NCBI GenBank assembly: GCA_964035545.1
Contig: OZ037767.1
Coordinates: 18,919,759-18,983,758, forward strand
From: Bugula neritina
Taxonomy: Eukaryota > Bryozoa > Gymnolaemata > Cheilostomatida > Bugulidae
Reading direction: 5' to 3'
DNA: 64,000 bases
Position 1 is the stretch's first letter; each line of letters opens with the position of its first letter. Positions 12,678-25,074 of the stretch are shown piece by piece. Position numbers and translations under genes: made by a program. A model generated the notes under the pieces. That model had not been told where the DNA came from. It made no database searches and saw only the letters and a list, made by a program, of their open reading frames with translations.

Positions 12678-14116
12678 TTCCAATAGCCTGCAAAGGAGAG
12701 TTGCACAATCAGACAAAGCAAGATATATATTTATGAAACCAAACGAAGATGTACTTTTTACATGAGTTTAGATAGTCAAACAAGTCTTCTATGATAAACA
12801 CGATGTCATAAAATACGAAACATTAATGATCAAATCTAACAAGAACCGTTGATTAGTCTAACTGTGAATATAACAATAACGACAGTTAGGAGTGACTTTT
12901 GACCTAGTGATGACCTCACATCTATTGACAGCAACCTTGAATGAATTGAATTAGCAGTAGCAGTAACATCACTGACTTAGTAACAGAATCAAGGTAAGTG
13001 AGTTAACCTCACAGTCACTGTTAGCTATATGATTACGACCACATAAAACTCAAATTATACTGTAACTGATACCGTGGCTAATGAGTTATACTTATATTCA
13101 TATTGAATTCGATAATGATATTTATATTGATAAGAAATAGAATATTCAACTTCTATTTTTAAGCCTAAAAGTTTTACTGTAAAAGTAAATGAAAATGAAA
13201 AAGAAGTTGTATTACTTCAGTTTCAGTATTAATATCACTTAGTAGTGCATACAGAATTATTGGTAGCTATAAGTAAATAAGCAATACCAAAAATATTAAT
13301 ATACTAATATACTAATATACATAAATACATATTACGCATGTGATTAATTAATTCATTGCTATTCTGATTCCTTTCAAGTTCATCAATGAAATTTAACGCA
13401 GGAAACGCTTGGGGAACTTTCGCTTTAGGACTCTGATAGACTAATTTAAAGCCTTATAATTTTGACAATTTATTTCGCTGTTATTACGGCTGAAATAGGT
13501 AATAGTTAGTTCGAAAACTCTCAGGTGGTACTTTAAATAGTGAGAGAAAACTCCAACATGCAAAATTAGATCTTTGATAACACCGAACTACGATGAAATT
13601 GGTATTTCCGTTCATTGGTTGATAACTTGTTAGAAATTTAACACTTATTATGTAATTGTTATGTTAACATAGTACATAGAATGATATCATTATATATTTG
13701 AACTTCTACCCTTTGATAATACTGAGATTACTAAAAAGCACTATACTACTATGTTAACAAAAATACTAAAAGTTTATGCTACAGTACCAAACCCTCTGAG
13801 CAATTTCTGTCATTGTGCTAATGTTGAAAACATCAAAAGCAACAAATTTTTTAGAGCCACATAAAAAGGGCTCAAAGCTACCAATTACACAAAAAGCATT
13901 AAATGGAATAACAACTCAAAAAACGACGCTTCTGTATCTCAAAATACAATAGTATTATAATAAGAAACTTATTATTTGCATTTGTGCAATGAAAATGTTT
14001 GCTGATTTATCTACAAATTGATCAACTGTAACTCAAACTTATACGAGTCAATACATTTGCATATAGCATATGAATAATAGGGCTGATTCATTGTATATTT
14101 AAAAGACTCTAGTGAG
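12678..14116. other. Intergenic, 5' of the release-factor gene
   Basis: AT-rich, with the presumed promoter and 5' leader of the leftward gene. No exon or RNA gene recognised. Confidence 0.45.
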
Positions 14117-14330
14117 TTTAGAGTCGCTAGTCCCGTAAAAACCCCTGATAGATTAGGAAGGGAGGAGTTGGGGTTGAAACGGGCTAAAGACTTGCTTTCT
14201 ATATTGTGGAAAAGGAATTCTTCCTAACACGATCAATTATCTTTACTGTACTAATTTGAGTCAAACTGAATTTGTGTTTACTAATCTAGTGCTCTAATCA
14301 CTAGACCACTGCTGCTATTTCATTCACTTT
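14117..14330 (-). mobile_element. tRNA-derived SINE, diverged copy
   Basis: The reverse complement shows the SINE head (GTGGTCTAGTGATTAGAGCA), then GTTAGGAAGAAT, CTTTAGCCCGTTTC and ATCAGGGGTTTT, in the same order as the copies at 9321 and 32051. It ends just before the TTAA border of the 5.2-kb element. Confidence 0.75.
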
Positions 14331-14335
14331 ACAGC

Positions 14336-17300
14336 TTAAAGGCGGTAAGCTTCCAGGTTATTTATTACATTTGAGCAAAAGTTTGCATGCTTTTCAACTG
14401 TTTTATCAGCATTTTATCCAATTTCTTATACGAAAATACTACAAAAATGTAAGTAAAAGTGGTCATATTAGGTGTCTTGGACTTGCCCAGACTTGCCCGC
14501 GAGCGTGCCCTCCGTGTCCTATTCTGACGTGGGGATGGCAAAATAGCCCTATTGTAGCGTGAGTTTATATCGCGTAAAGTTATTAAGAAGCGGGTTTGTC
14601 ACAGATTCTCGTTATTCGTAGTTCAAATCACATGAATGTTACTCTTCGGGCGGCTACTAATAACTAACGTTAGCTACGCAACATCAAGAAAGGTAACTAA
14701 TTTGACTGTTTTCAAATAGACAATTCCATTTTGCTAGTTTGTAACTATCTGTAAATCACAAAATAATTATTTTCCCTATTTTAATTTCAATTATCATGTC
14801 GACCACACTACCAGAAAATTACTCTTAAATATGCAGTAAATGATGATTTTCAACCGTTTTGTGATGAATTATAGGTTAGTAGTTGTCTACGTAAAACCAA
14901 GTTTTAAAATTTGTAACTGAATCAGTGAAACTGAATCACAGTATGAGTATCAGTATGAGTATCACTAGTCTATGTCTATGACTCTCACTCTAACTCTAAG
15001 TCTATGACTATCGCCTATTGGTGAACTATTATTAATAATATTCAATGGTTATATTTATTAACACTATTATTAGTCATAATGATAATCATATGGCAGTATC
15101 AGTTTCGAAACTAATACTTATAATATTAGTTATAACTATAAGTATAGGTTATACCGATAGCTATATTTATATTAATATAAATATTTATATTCATAGTAAT
15201 ACTAATAACAAATGTAATATTATTATGTTAATCGTTATACTTGTAAGTTATAATATAAAGCAAACGACACAAGTATTAATTTGAACTGCTGGTCTTAAAA
15301 TAAAAAGTAAAATAAATAATAATATAAATAATAAAATATAAATTATAATAATTTAATTATACTAATACTAATAGCAATACTTATACAGTAATATAATTAG
15401 AATAAATTTATAAAACTTAAACAACTTTAAATTTAAGGAACAACTTTAAATACAAACAAAGATAATATTAAATAATTATAATCATAATGATCATAACAAT
15501 AAATATAATTATGATTCCAATAATTATCAATATATTATGTAATATTTAAATTATTTTAATCTATAATTATAATCATAATTTTTATAGTTATAGTGAATAA
15601 ATTCAATTTGACATAATAACTATAATATTATAAAGCAGTCAGCCTATCTCTAATGCTGATTGATATTCAGATTGTTATGACTGTATCATTATTCACTAAC
15701 TCTAAGAGTAAGTGGCTACAATTATTAGTATCAATGTTGTGTTAGAGTACTATACCTATTGGAATTTTGATATATCCATTATATTTACAACTCTGCCTGT
15801 TACAGCTATTAATAAATTGAACCAAAATACCAACAGTGCCTAATAATCGCCTTATTTATAAAATAATCACAATCATAATGCTCAAGTTAATAGATTGGAA
15901 ATTATTGAAAATTATGTTGTTGCCAATATAAATATGACATTGTATGCATCCAAGTAGTGATGTTGTAATATATCTTGGAAGATAATTACATTATAATAAG
16001 AGTTAAATTCCTCTAAGTAACTTTTTTTGCAATTATTCCTTAGAATAACTATAACTTATACTCCTAACATTTAATAGCGCATTAGTTTTAGATTGAGCTA
16101 CTAATTGTATTTATTGCATGTGAAAGTTAGTTATTCTCCGCCAGCTGCATGAATGTGACTGGTAAATTTTGTAACCTTTGGCAGTAATAACTTTGTAGCA
16201 TAAATTAGACAAATTTTTATGAAAATACATAATTTTAATGCTATAGCTGCTAGTAATTTTAATGGGTGTAATAATATTACTTTCACCAGCATTAATTTTT
16301 ACTTTGTTCATGCTTCATAAAGCATTTTCTAAATTCTTTTTTGAATAAATATATGTATATAATGTGCTGAATAGATTACATATGTTGGGGTTCTTCCTAT
16401 ACTGCAGCTCAGCCTACACTCCCCGCCACAAATGTTCCTAAACTACTAGCTTCATCAGGATACAGATTGATGGAGCTGTATTGATAAAAACTTCTCTTTT
16501 AGCAGTAGAGGCATCATAAAAAAAGGCAAGTATTTTACTCAATAAGAATGCGGTTTTTTACTTCTACAAATTTGATAGCCTACACGATTCTATTTAAATG
16601 GAAACTGGTCTGACATAATGTGTCTGCAATTTATTAGTTATAATATAGTAAATACTATGCGGGTCTATAGATCAAATGGCTCAAAAAAAATTAAATAAAA
16701 CATTACACAATGCTGTATTTATTAGCAATGTAATACTTAGCAAGTAATTTCACATTATTATTGTTTGCAAAGTTTCATATATCTACATATGTTTGTTCAA
16801 TTCAGTGTTCTGAAGTAGAAGGTTCCAACAGCAGGGAAAAGCCTTGAACAAGATATTATGTTCTACATCTCCAACTCATTTTAACTTTGCTGGTCAGTTC
16901 ATTGTGTATCTGGAGCATAGTTTTGTATTTTCAAGTAGTCCATCAGATACCTTTGTAGATAGTAAAGATTAAAATGCTTGTGCAATGATGTCCATAATGT
17001 TGAACCGATTTATTGAAACTAAAACTGTTCTTAATTATAACAAAACTTGACAATCTTTACGTAAAGAATAATGTCCTATAATCTATCTTCATTGTAAACA
17101 AAATTAGAAAGTTCCACACCAGCAAATTGTTTATCATCATCTGTAGGTGGAAGACGCGTGCACTCAGTTTTAAAGGCAAGCTGGCAGTGGTTTTCTTTGC
17201 CTTCTATGAAGATTTGGAAAGAGCCAGAAAATTAATACTCTATAACTGCAAAACCATGTTGTAGTGTCTTGTGTTATTGATTGAATCGTCTAAAAGAAAA

Positions 17301-19588
17301 ATTGTTGTATCATTATAATTTTACTGTTGATGAATTAGCAAATCTACTTATCTTGGTAAATATATTCAAGAACAAATACTATAGTGTAACTCAGTTTTGG
17401 TTATGTGCATGCTCCTTAAGTGAATTTACAGCAGATATCAAACTATATATTAGAGACTGATATAGGAATTAAATTTAAGCTAACCATGATGATGTAAATA
17501 GCTGTTGTATGTGACTTCGAGAACTCTGCTGGCCATGTCAGTTCAAATACACCAGGGTGATCTGTTACGAATTTCATGTCATTATTGAAATTCAGCTTTT
17601 TCAAGTGCCTCTTCACAACTCTGGCAGCATTCTGACTGCTACTTAGCTTTCTGCGCCTGAAATTTCTTCTACTTGCACCATTCTTCTATTGGTGGAATGT
17701 TAGCCTATAACAAACAGGTGTACCAAAGCTAAAAAAATATCTAATTCACTGCACTAGGATATTATTCAACTCATTTAAATTTAATATATAGCAGTAAAAC
17801 AATCACATAATTGTTTTTATTTTATCAGCTTTACTTTACAAAGCTGAACCATATAATTTAGTAACTTGTCACCATAATAAACTTTGTACAACATACAAAT
17901 TGAAAACCTGATGTGATTGCTTTTTTAATAGAATATACATCAAAAACATGTTACTTTGATAAGCGTGTTTATAATAAAAGTATTAAACCAGTTAAAAAAA
18001 ATTATTTTGTTATATAAGGGATCACAAAACTACATCATTTTAGACCTGTAGCTCAATGTTCCTCAAGCAACGGGCTGCTATGACTAATTAATTTTCTATC
18101 ATTGCATTTGATTGTTCTACTCATAGTGTATTGGCGAGTTAAAATTATTGGTAATTTAATGTATATTTTAGCTACCTCTGTACAATCAATGTCATAGTAA
18201 TATCAATTAGGTTTTAAATTTCACTGAGTTTATAGTAAATTACTGCAACCGTTACATAACATTTGGCTAGTTCTCTAGTTCATTAAATAACCATACGAAC
18301 TTAAATTTACAACATGAAAAAAACACACAAAGCAAAATCAAAATAAGCATATTATGAACCAATGTAATTGATAAGCGATAATGCTGTTATATAACATAAA
18401 TTATCAAATTGAAATAGTTATTATTACTATTAGTATTACTATCATTATAACAACTATAATTATTATTAGTATTACTATTACTATTAGTATTAGCATTAGT
18501 AGTAAAAAATGAGTCGAGTTCAACATAATATACAATCTAGCTTACTATAAAAGTAGAAGTAGAACTTTTAAAACTATCATCTGCATCATTATCAGAACTA
18601 TGAGTAATACTAGTAGTTGTACTAATAGTAATACTAATTATTAATAGTAATAGTATCACTATGAGTATGAGACTTGGGCTGGCAGTGATTATCACGATCA
18701 GTATCAACATCGTCATAGTCAAAAGTTACAAGAATAGAAGCCATATTCATATTGATATTCTCATTGAGTTATGCATAGTCATATTCATAGTAATACTAAT
18801 AGTCAATCACTGATTGAGTTTATGTCATAGTGATACTCATACTCATAATTAATTTATACGATACTCATACTCATAGTGATACTTCACCGTGAATTTAATA
18901 ATAATTTTAATTTAATATTATCATTGTTGCTAATATTATGTCTTACTCTTAGTCTAACAGCAGCTCTATGAAGAAGTTAAACATAACTGATAACAAAACA
19001 AATTAAAAAAATAATACTGCAACAATCAATATAATGTATATCAATATGCTAGCAACCTAATTTTCAGCTCACTTCATTAACTTTCCGTGCAGTATTGTGA
19101 ATTGTGATAAAATAAATTTATTAATGGTGACCTTGACATCTTCGTCCAAATGCCTTTCACGTCAAGCCCCGAACCAATTTGTAAAAATTTTGGATTTTTT
19201 ACTTTTGATTATTTTTTACGAAAAGAGCTTCAAAATAAATTTAAAAAAAAGTGAGCTGTTGTCCACATGAAAAGAAATATATGAGCTAATTTTCTAAATT
19301 CAGGAAGTTACCAGAGGGTCACAATATTTTTTTAAAAAAATCTTTATTTTCACGACAAGCTCTATATATTAATATAGAAAAATAGAAGACAACTCTTTTT
19401 TCAGATTTTTCATGTGCCACGGTCACGTCAATATCAGTGCTATTAACACATATATTTTAATTCATTTTTTCTGGTATATTGAGTTGAGATTTTTTGTATA
19501 TATTTTGTGAATGCAACTAAAAAAGTATGATCTTTTAATTAACAGTAATTGATTTTATCAAAATAACCTGGATGCCTACGATGTTTAA
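14336..19588. mobile_element. 5.2-kb TTAA-bounded inverted-repeat element, copy 1
   Basis: Near-identical to 43781-48944 along its whole length. It begins TTAA-AGGCGGTAAGC-TTCCAGGTTATTT and ends with the reverse complement of TTAA-ACATCGTAGGC-ATCCAGGTTATTT, an imperfect terminal inverted repeat of about 27 bases between TTAA sites. TTAA target sites are typical of piggyBac elements, but the terminal bases are not the usual CCC and no transposase frame is present, so the class is unsure. The inside is AT-rich, with chains of TATTAGT/ACTAATA-like words and two relic exons on the minus strand. It also holds about 330 bases (near 18205-18532) that copy 2 lacks. Confidence 0.85.
17076..17685 (-). 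pseudogene. Relic exons of an unrecognised protein carried by the 5.2-kb element
   Basis: Minus-strand open segment 17685-17443 (about 80 codons, no Met start) reads RRKLSSSQNAARVVKRHLKK..., then GVFELTWPAEFSKSH, and meets a GTTAGC donor-like site. A second segment, 17203-17076, follows a good pyrimidine-rich acceptor. It reads EGKENHCQLAFKTE..., then DDDKQFAGVELSNFVYNEDR, and ends in TAG. Both segments exist in copy 2 with mostly amino-acid-changing differences, so they do not look constrained now. The source gene is not recognised; gene capture by the transposon is inference. Confidence 0.45.
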
Positions 19589-20026
19589 ACCCTGTTCTTG
19601 TAACCAATATTAAATAAGAATACTTGACTAGTGATAATATAGCAAGTGCAACTATTAGCGCTTGTCATGTTTTAAAAGATTTCACATTGTATTTTATGGC
19701 AATGCTTTTATGAAATCAGCAATATTTTAGTTACGACTGTTGATTTAAAGTATTATAGCTAATGTCATTTATATAGAATACCAAGTGTGTAGCAAGTGGT
19801 GCAATATGCCTGTACATGCTCTATATCTGTATAATATATTGTGTGTCTTCTTAGGAAGTCATTCTCAGGTGACCTGCCAACATGACGCAGCACCTGTTAT
19901 TCTTACCAGTGATTATTGTTGTATAAACAAGCAGAGTGTGAGGGTTGGCAATGGTGAAGTATGCAGAGCCAGATTCCTTATACTTGGATGTAGCTTTCCC
20001 CCACACATAAATACACAGATTGAAGT
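19589..20026. other. Intergenic flank of the 5.2-kb element
   Basis: No supported gene. Sequence around 19785-20026 is open in one frame only because it leads into the GT array. Confidence 0.4.
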
Positions 20027-20270
20027 GTGTATGTGTGTGTGTGTGTGTGTGTGTGTTGTGTGTGTGTGTGTGTGTTGTGTGTGTGTGTGTGTGTGTGCCT
20101 GTGCACGCGCACGTGTGTGTGTTGTGTGTGTTGTGTGTGTGTGCGAGTGCGAGTGTGTGTGTGTTGTGTGTGTGTGTGTTGTGTGTGTGTGTGCCTGTGC
20201 ACCATGTGTGTTGTGTGTGTTGTGTGTGTGTGCGAGTGCGTGTGTGTGTGTGCATGTGTGTGCGCGCTAT
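20027..20270. repeat. Interrupted (GT)n microsatellite
   Basis: About 240 bases of GT runs broken by single T and CC/CGAG interruptions, with a partly duplicated internal block (GTGCCTGTGCAC twice). Long Cys/Val or Thr/His frames on both strands are artefacts of the repeat. Confidence 0.95.
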
Positions 20271-20390
20271 GATGGCAAGTTAGCTTGCCTCTAAAATATC
20301 AAATGTGACAACTAAGATACTACAGTATGACATTGTATGGTTGAACATCTTTGACTCTTGAAATAATTAGAAGAATTATTTGTATGTTAT

Positions 20391-20410
20391 ATATATATAT
20401 ATAACATACA

Positions 20411-20477
<67 letters not shown>
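20391..20477. repeat. (TA)n microsatellite
   Basis: Pure TA run of about 80 bases, preceded by a small palindrome of ATTATTTGTATGTTAT. Confidence 0.95.
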
Positions 20478-20481
<4 letters not shown>

Positions 20482-23023
20482 ATGTAATGTAATATGTTTA
20501 CTGAAGCTGGTATTAGGTTGATAGACTCACATAATAATATCATGCTTTATACCTATTATAGCTAGAATAAAGATGTTTGTTTATTTTGACATGGTACACG
20601 TAATATTGTGCAGCTGGTGGTGTTACTAACAACCACTGCTTTGTCTCCCCACCTGATAATTAGACTCCTGGCTGAATAAGCAGTCAGCAAGTGATGTTTA
20701 AATACCAACACAGTTTAATCTAATAATATTTCTATTACATCTGCATAAACATACCTTTGAAACAAAAGACCTAGTACAAATAATTGAGCTTCTTTTTTCA
20801 CATGACAGAGTATAGAGTTGCTGACCTGATAGGTAATATCTACCTGTGCATATCTACCTGCACTCTGCAGGATGTTCTCTACTGTGGCAGCATTCACAGT
20901 TTGAAATGTCCAGCATTACTGGTCAGTAATTAGATTGACAGCAGGCATCACAGAAACACTGCAGGCTGTAAACTCTATCATAGCAGTAGGAAACTTGGAT
21001 AGTAAACCTGTAGCACAGTAATTACTCTATTTTACAAATAAAAGAAATATTATTCGGAAATAAAGACTGTAAAACTACACTCCAACCCATGGGCCATTCT
21101 AGCAATACTACATTTCCCCTTTGCATTAAAAAATTGTATATCTGTATCGAGTGCATATAACCCCTCCCCATAAGCATATTTTCTTACCTTCATCATCCCA
21201 AGTTTAACATAAAGTAGGATTTGGCAGTTTTAACTACAATTAAGTTTTAACAAGCTAAGTTAGAAAGGGTTTAAATCAATAGAGTAACATACAACTGCAG
21301 GAATGATGAAACTCTAAGAGTATATATAAAACAAAGAAAAATTGACAACAATAATTACGATTGCAAAGAACTTATTCTTATCTGTAAAGTGTAATCCAAA
21401 AAAATTTTGATTTAATAAATAATAGAGTAAATTGTAATATTAAGCTTAATGCAATTTCTCTTTTACTCTTTGCATTATAATACATAAATTAAATATACTA
21501 TTAATAGTTCAGTGTAATTTATCATTCTGGGTTTGGTCTACAGCAAACTATCTTTAACTTAGCTATGGTAATTGACCGCTGCTGCCACAGAAGCATGTGT
21601 GGCAGCAGTTGTATGTAATACACAGGATATCCTGTATTTTGATACTGTCAGTCTAAAAGTACTCGTGATTTCATTCATGAAAAGTATCCCTATAGATAAA
21701 ACAGCTGTGTGCGCCAGTTGGAGCCTGTCTAAGTATAAACTCCACTATCAGTATGAGAACATCTATACACATGCATCAGTGTAGAGTGTAGATGTAGAGT
21801 GTAGATGTAGAGCATGTGGAGTGTAGATGTAGAGCATGTAGAGTGTAGATGTAGAGTGTAGATGTAGAGCATGTTGAGTGTAGATGTAGACTGTAGAATG
21901 TAGGGCTTCATTCATTTATTCTAGAAACTTCCTTTGGTTTGAAGTCGAAATACCTGTCAGAGATTATATGTAAGCCTATAGGGTTTTCCTGGGTTGGCTA
22001 AGAACTGTGCCCCCCTCCATTTTGGTGTGGAGGGTTTAATGTGGTACAAGAGAAATTGTGATCAGATGTGTTTTCTGGTTTCAGCAATGACCTTGCTAGA
22101 ATTTACCTTGCACAGGTGTATCATGCCAAATCAGTACCTCAACTAACAAAGCCTTGTTATGTTTATAAACTAAATTTTAATATTTACTCTCCAATAGCTG
22201 GGTATTAAATTGTCTCAAGCAATTAATACAATAGCTTAATTTTCGAAATAAGAATTCAATACTTTAGCATTTAAAATATTTCTACCTACATTTAAAACTA
22301 CCTATATTGACATTTTTATCAATTACTACCATGGAAATGCTTTTTATTGCAGCTGGTAATTAGTTATATTACTATTATAACTTGTTTAAAATAGTGTTAC
22401 CTTGAGAGTCTATGTGATGTATAACTGTGTTGTTTATTTGGTGATTAGCAACACAATGGTTTAATAATATCAATCAGTTACTACTAACTGCAAATCATTT
22501 ATATATCGACGGTATAGATCTTTAATTATGCTACAATCTTTAGTCTGCACTGGAAGTGCAAGCAGATTGCAAATCTATATATAAATATATTAGTGTTACT
22601 TGATTTTACTTTGTTAACAGCCCTCAAAATATATTTGATTTCCATTCTAAAATATGCAACAAAAAGTTGTTCAAAATCTATTAATATGAAGATAATTTAT
22701 GTGCGTATCAGTAAACCTCATCTTTTACACATAACCTCTACCATTCCCTCCACCCACAATATTATTACAACATTAACAGCTATAATAGCAAAACGCCTTG
22801 CAGACGTAAAAACTAAGCAGGCAGGTTTAACCAATAAGCACATTGCTAAAGCAAAACGATCAACGAATCAGAGAGTGTACATGAATCATCAATGGAATAC
22901 AGATATTTCTTTGCCTGATACATTGTAGAATGAACACATAGCGTACACACTTTATTGCAACAGCAAGCAACTGCAATTTCTTTTCAAACCACTGGCAGCC
23001 AGCAATCACTTGCCTCAACAAAC
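20478..23023. other. Intergenic region upstream of the FABP-like gene
   Basis: No exon recognised. It contains the small minisatellite at 21782-21900 and presumably the promoter and 5' leader of the FABP-like gene. Confidence 0.4.
21782..21900. repeat. GTGTAGATGTAGA-type minisatellite
   Basis: Units of 12 to about 20 bases (AGAGTGTAGATGT with or without AGAGCATG) repeated about eight times. Confidence 0.85.
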
Positions 23024-25074
23024 ATGTCTTCATCAGCAGTAATTCAGTCTCTTCTGGGCAAATGGAAGGACTCTAGTGCTGATGCTGAAAACCTGGAGGC
23101 CTATCTCAAGGCAATAGGTAAGACAATTATTAATTAAGAAATAGAAAACTTTTTTCCTGGTCTTTCAGATCAACTATATACCTAACGCTGATTAAAATTA
23201 TAATCTATTGTAATTATACAGTAGTGTCCTTAATTAGCAGCTGTAAACTTTGTAGGGTTTCAAATATGTGTAATTAAATAATTTTGACTTCCTTATTTTA
23301 ATAGAAATATATATTAACCAATAAGTCTATATGTAAATATAGTTGCTAAAACTTGAAAGGTTCTTAAAAACATATAAATTATAAGTTTTCACCTTTAGAA
23401 AGGTCATAATATAAGTAATGGCTATGTCTAATTACTGTTGTTCAACAGGGACACCCATTGCATGCTGTTACCTGAGTTTAAAATGATATTTAATTTCTTG
23501 CTCGAAATAATATTCTCAAAAACATCTAAAGAATAGTTATAATTTTAAAAACATAAATCAAATCCTTATGAACTATGTATACCTTTCTAAAATAACCTTC
23601 TGCATTGATTGATCGCCAAAAGAGAAAAAAACTCATTAATTGATGAATTAATCTTGTGCAAAAAAACCTAACAAATATGTATAAACTATCTTGTGTTTAA
23701 TATGAACACTTTCACAAACACTTAATGGTAATTAAATGTTGCTAAAATAATTTTTCTTTGTCCTTGAAACTTCGATTCAGAATAGCATTTATCAACACTT
23801 CTGCACAAATTTGTTTTCATAGTATTGCAGCACAAATTGAGAGAATAAAGCCGCTGTAGTACTACTACCATGTGTAGTGTAGATATATACCAAATAAATA
23901 CTGCTACCACATGTCTTGTAGGTGGACTAAATAAATACTGCTGCCACATGTCTTGTAGGTATGCCAGATGAAGCGGTAAAGGCAGCCTGTGAGTCTGAGG
24001 CCACAACAGAATGGACTGCTGATGGTGATGCAGTGACTTACTCTTTTGAGTCGAGCTTCAAGCCCGGCAGCGTGCGGAGTATTACCTTTCAGCTTGGACA
24101 ATCCTTTCAAGAGAACACAATTACCGGCCGATCTCTTCAAGTGGGTGTCTTTACCAATTCCTTTTAGTTTACAGTCTAACTTTTTATGACAGTTTCCAGG
24201 TTACATTAAAAGACTTACTCCCTATAAGACATACTTTGCCGTATAACGTAGGCCGTAACAGCAAAAGTAAACCATTTTTAAAAATGACCGAGCTTCTCGT
24301 ACGGCGTTACGGTACTTCAGGACCCAAAAGATGTACTTAAAATAGTTATAGCATGTATTTGTTGAAAGACCCTATTACTTTAATTCTTGAAATCAAATCT
24401 TTAAAATTTCAAATAAACTTTAAAGCTATAAATAATAGAAGCATAATTCTCATTCGTTTAATAAAAAGCTGCTTTTTGAAAAACAAGTGGCTCGCAAAAC
24501 ATGACAGCATTGCATTATTTTCGATTGTTCAAAACAAACAATTGTTCTAAATAAAGCACACAAAGTAAATCAGCACTGCACTCACATTACAGTACAGAAA
24601 AAATTTTCAAAAATATATGCCTATTTTATATTTCACTCTTCGACATAGCTGATTATTAAAGGTAAATCGAATAAAATAATTAAGTGACCTTGAAATGAAG
24701 GTTGCTTTTTTCTATATTCAGCCATATTGTCATAGCATAAACATATGGATATACATGTTGTTACAAATGTTACAATTGAAGCAATTAAAATGGTATTTAA
24801 AATATTCATTATGCAAACCTGCCACAATCCAGAATAAATTAAAAATTGAAAGCGTCACTGCTCACTGCCAATAGCGTCACCATTTTTGAATAATCAATCA
24901 AATGAACTTTAGTACATCGTGCATTTTCACTGAAAAAATTAATGTTATGATAGACTAATTTCTTTGCAGACGACTTACACTGAGGAGGGTGGGAAGCTAG
25001 TGAAACGGCAAATAGGCGAGCCCTTCAACTGTACAATTACAACAGAAATTGTAGAACCTGGGCTAATTGTGGAG
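23024..25074 (+). CDS. Fatty-acid-binding-protein-like (cytosolic lipocalin), last exon not found
   Basis: Exons 23024-23117, 23959-24140 and 24970-25074 join in phase and give 127 residues. The N-terminus MSSSAVIQSLLGKWKDSSAD, then NLEAYLKAIG, matches the FABP opening (GKW..., ...YLKALG). The middle (EWTADGDAVTYSFESSFKPG) and KLVKRQIGEPFNCTITTEIV fit the beta strands of the 10-strand barrel that carries fatty acids in the cytosol. Intron positions match the classical four-exon FABP plan, in which a last exon of about 17 codons follows. I could not find that exon before ALDH4A1. If the donor at 25075 is skipped, translation adds about seven residues and stops. The acceptor of exon 2 is duplicated 37 bases upstream. 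Confidence 0.8.
23892..23965. repeat. 37-bp direct duplication of a splice acceptor
   Basis: Two copies of a unit from AAATAAATACTGCT to CACATGTCTTGTAGGT. The downstream copy supplies the real acceptor of FABP-like exon 2 (AG at 23957-23958). The upstream copy ends in an identical TTGTAG at 23921 whose use would bring in a stop. Confidence 0.9.

Noticed and set aside
19785-20294. Cys/Val-rich and Thr/His-rich frames
   Set aside because: Translations of an interrupted GT microsatellite.
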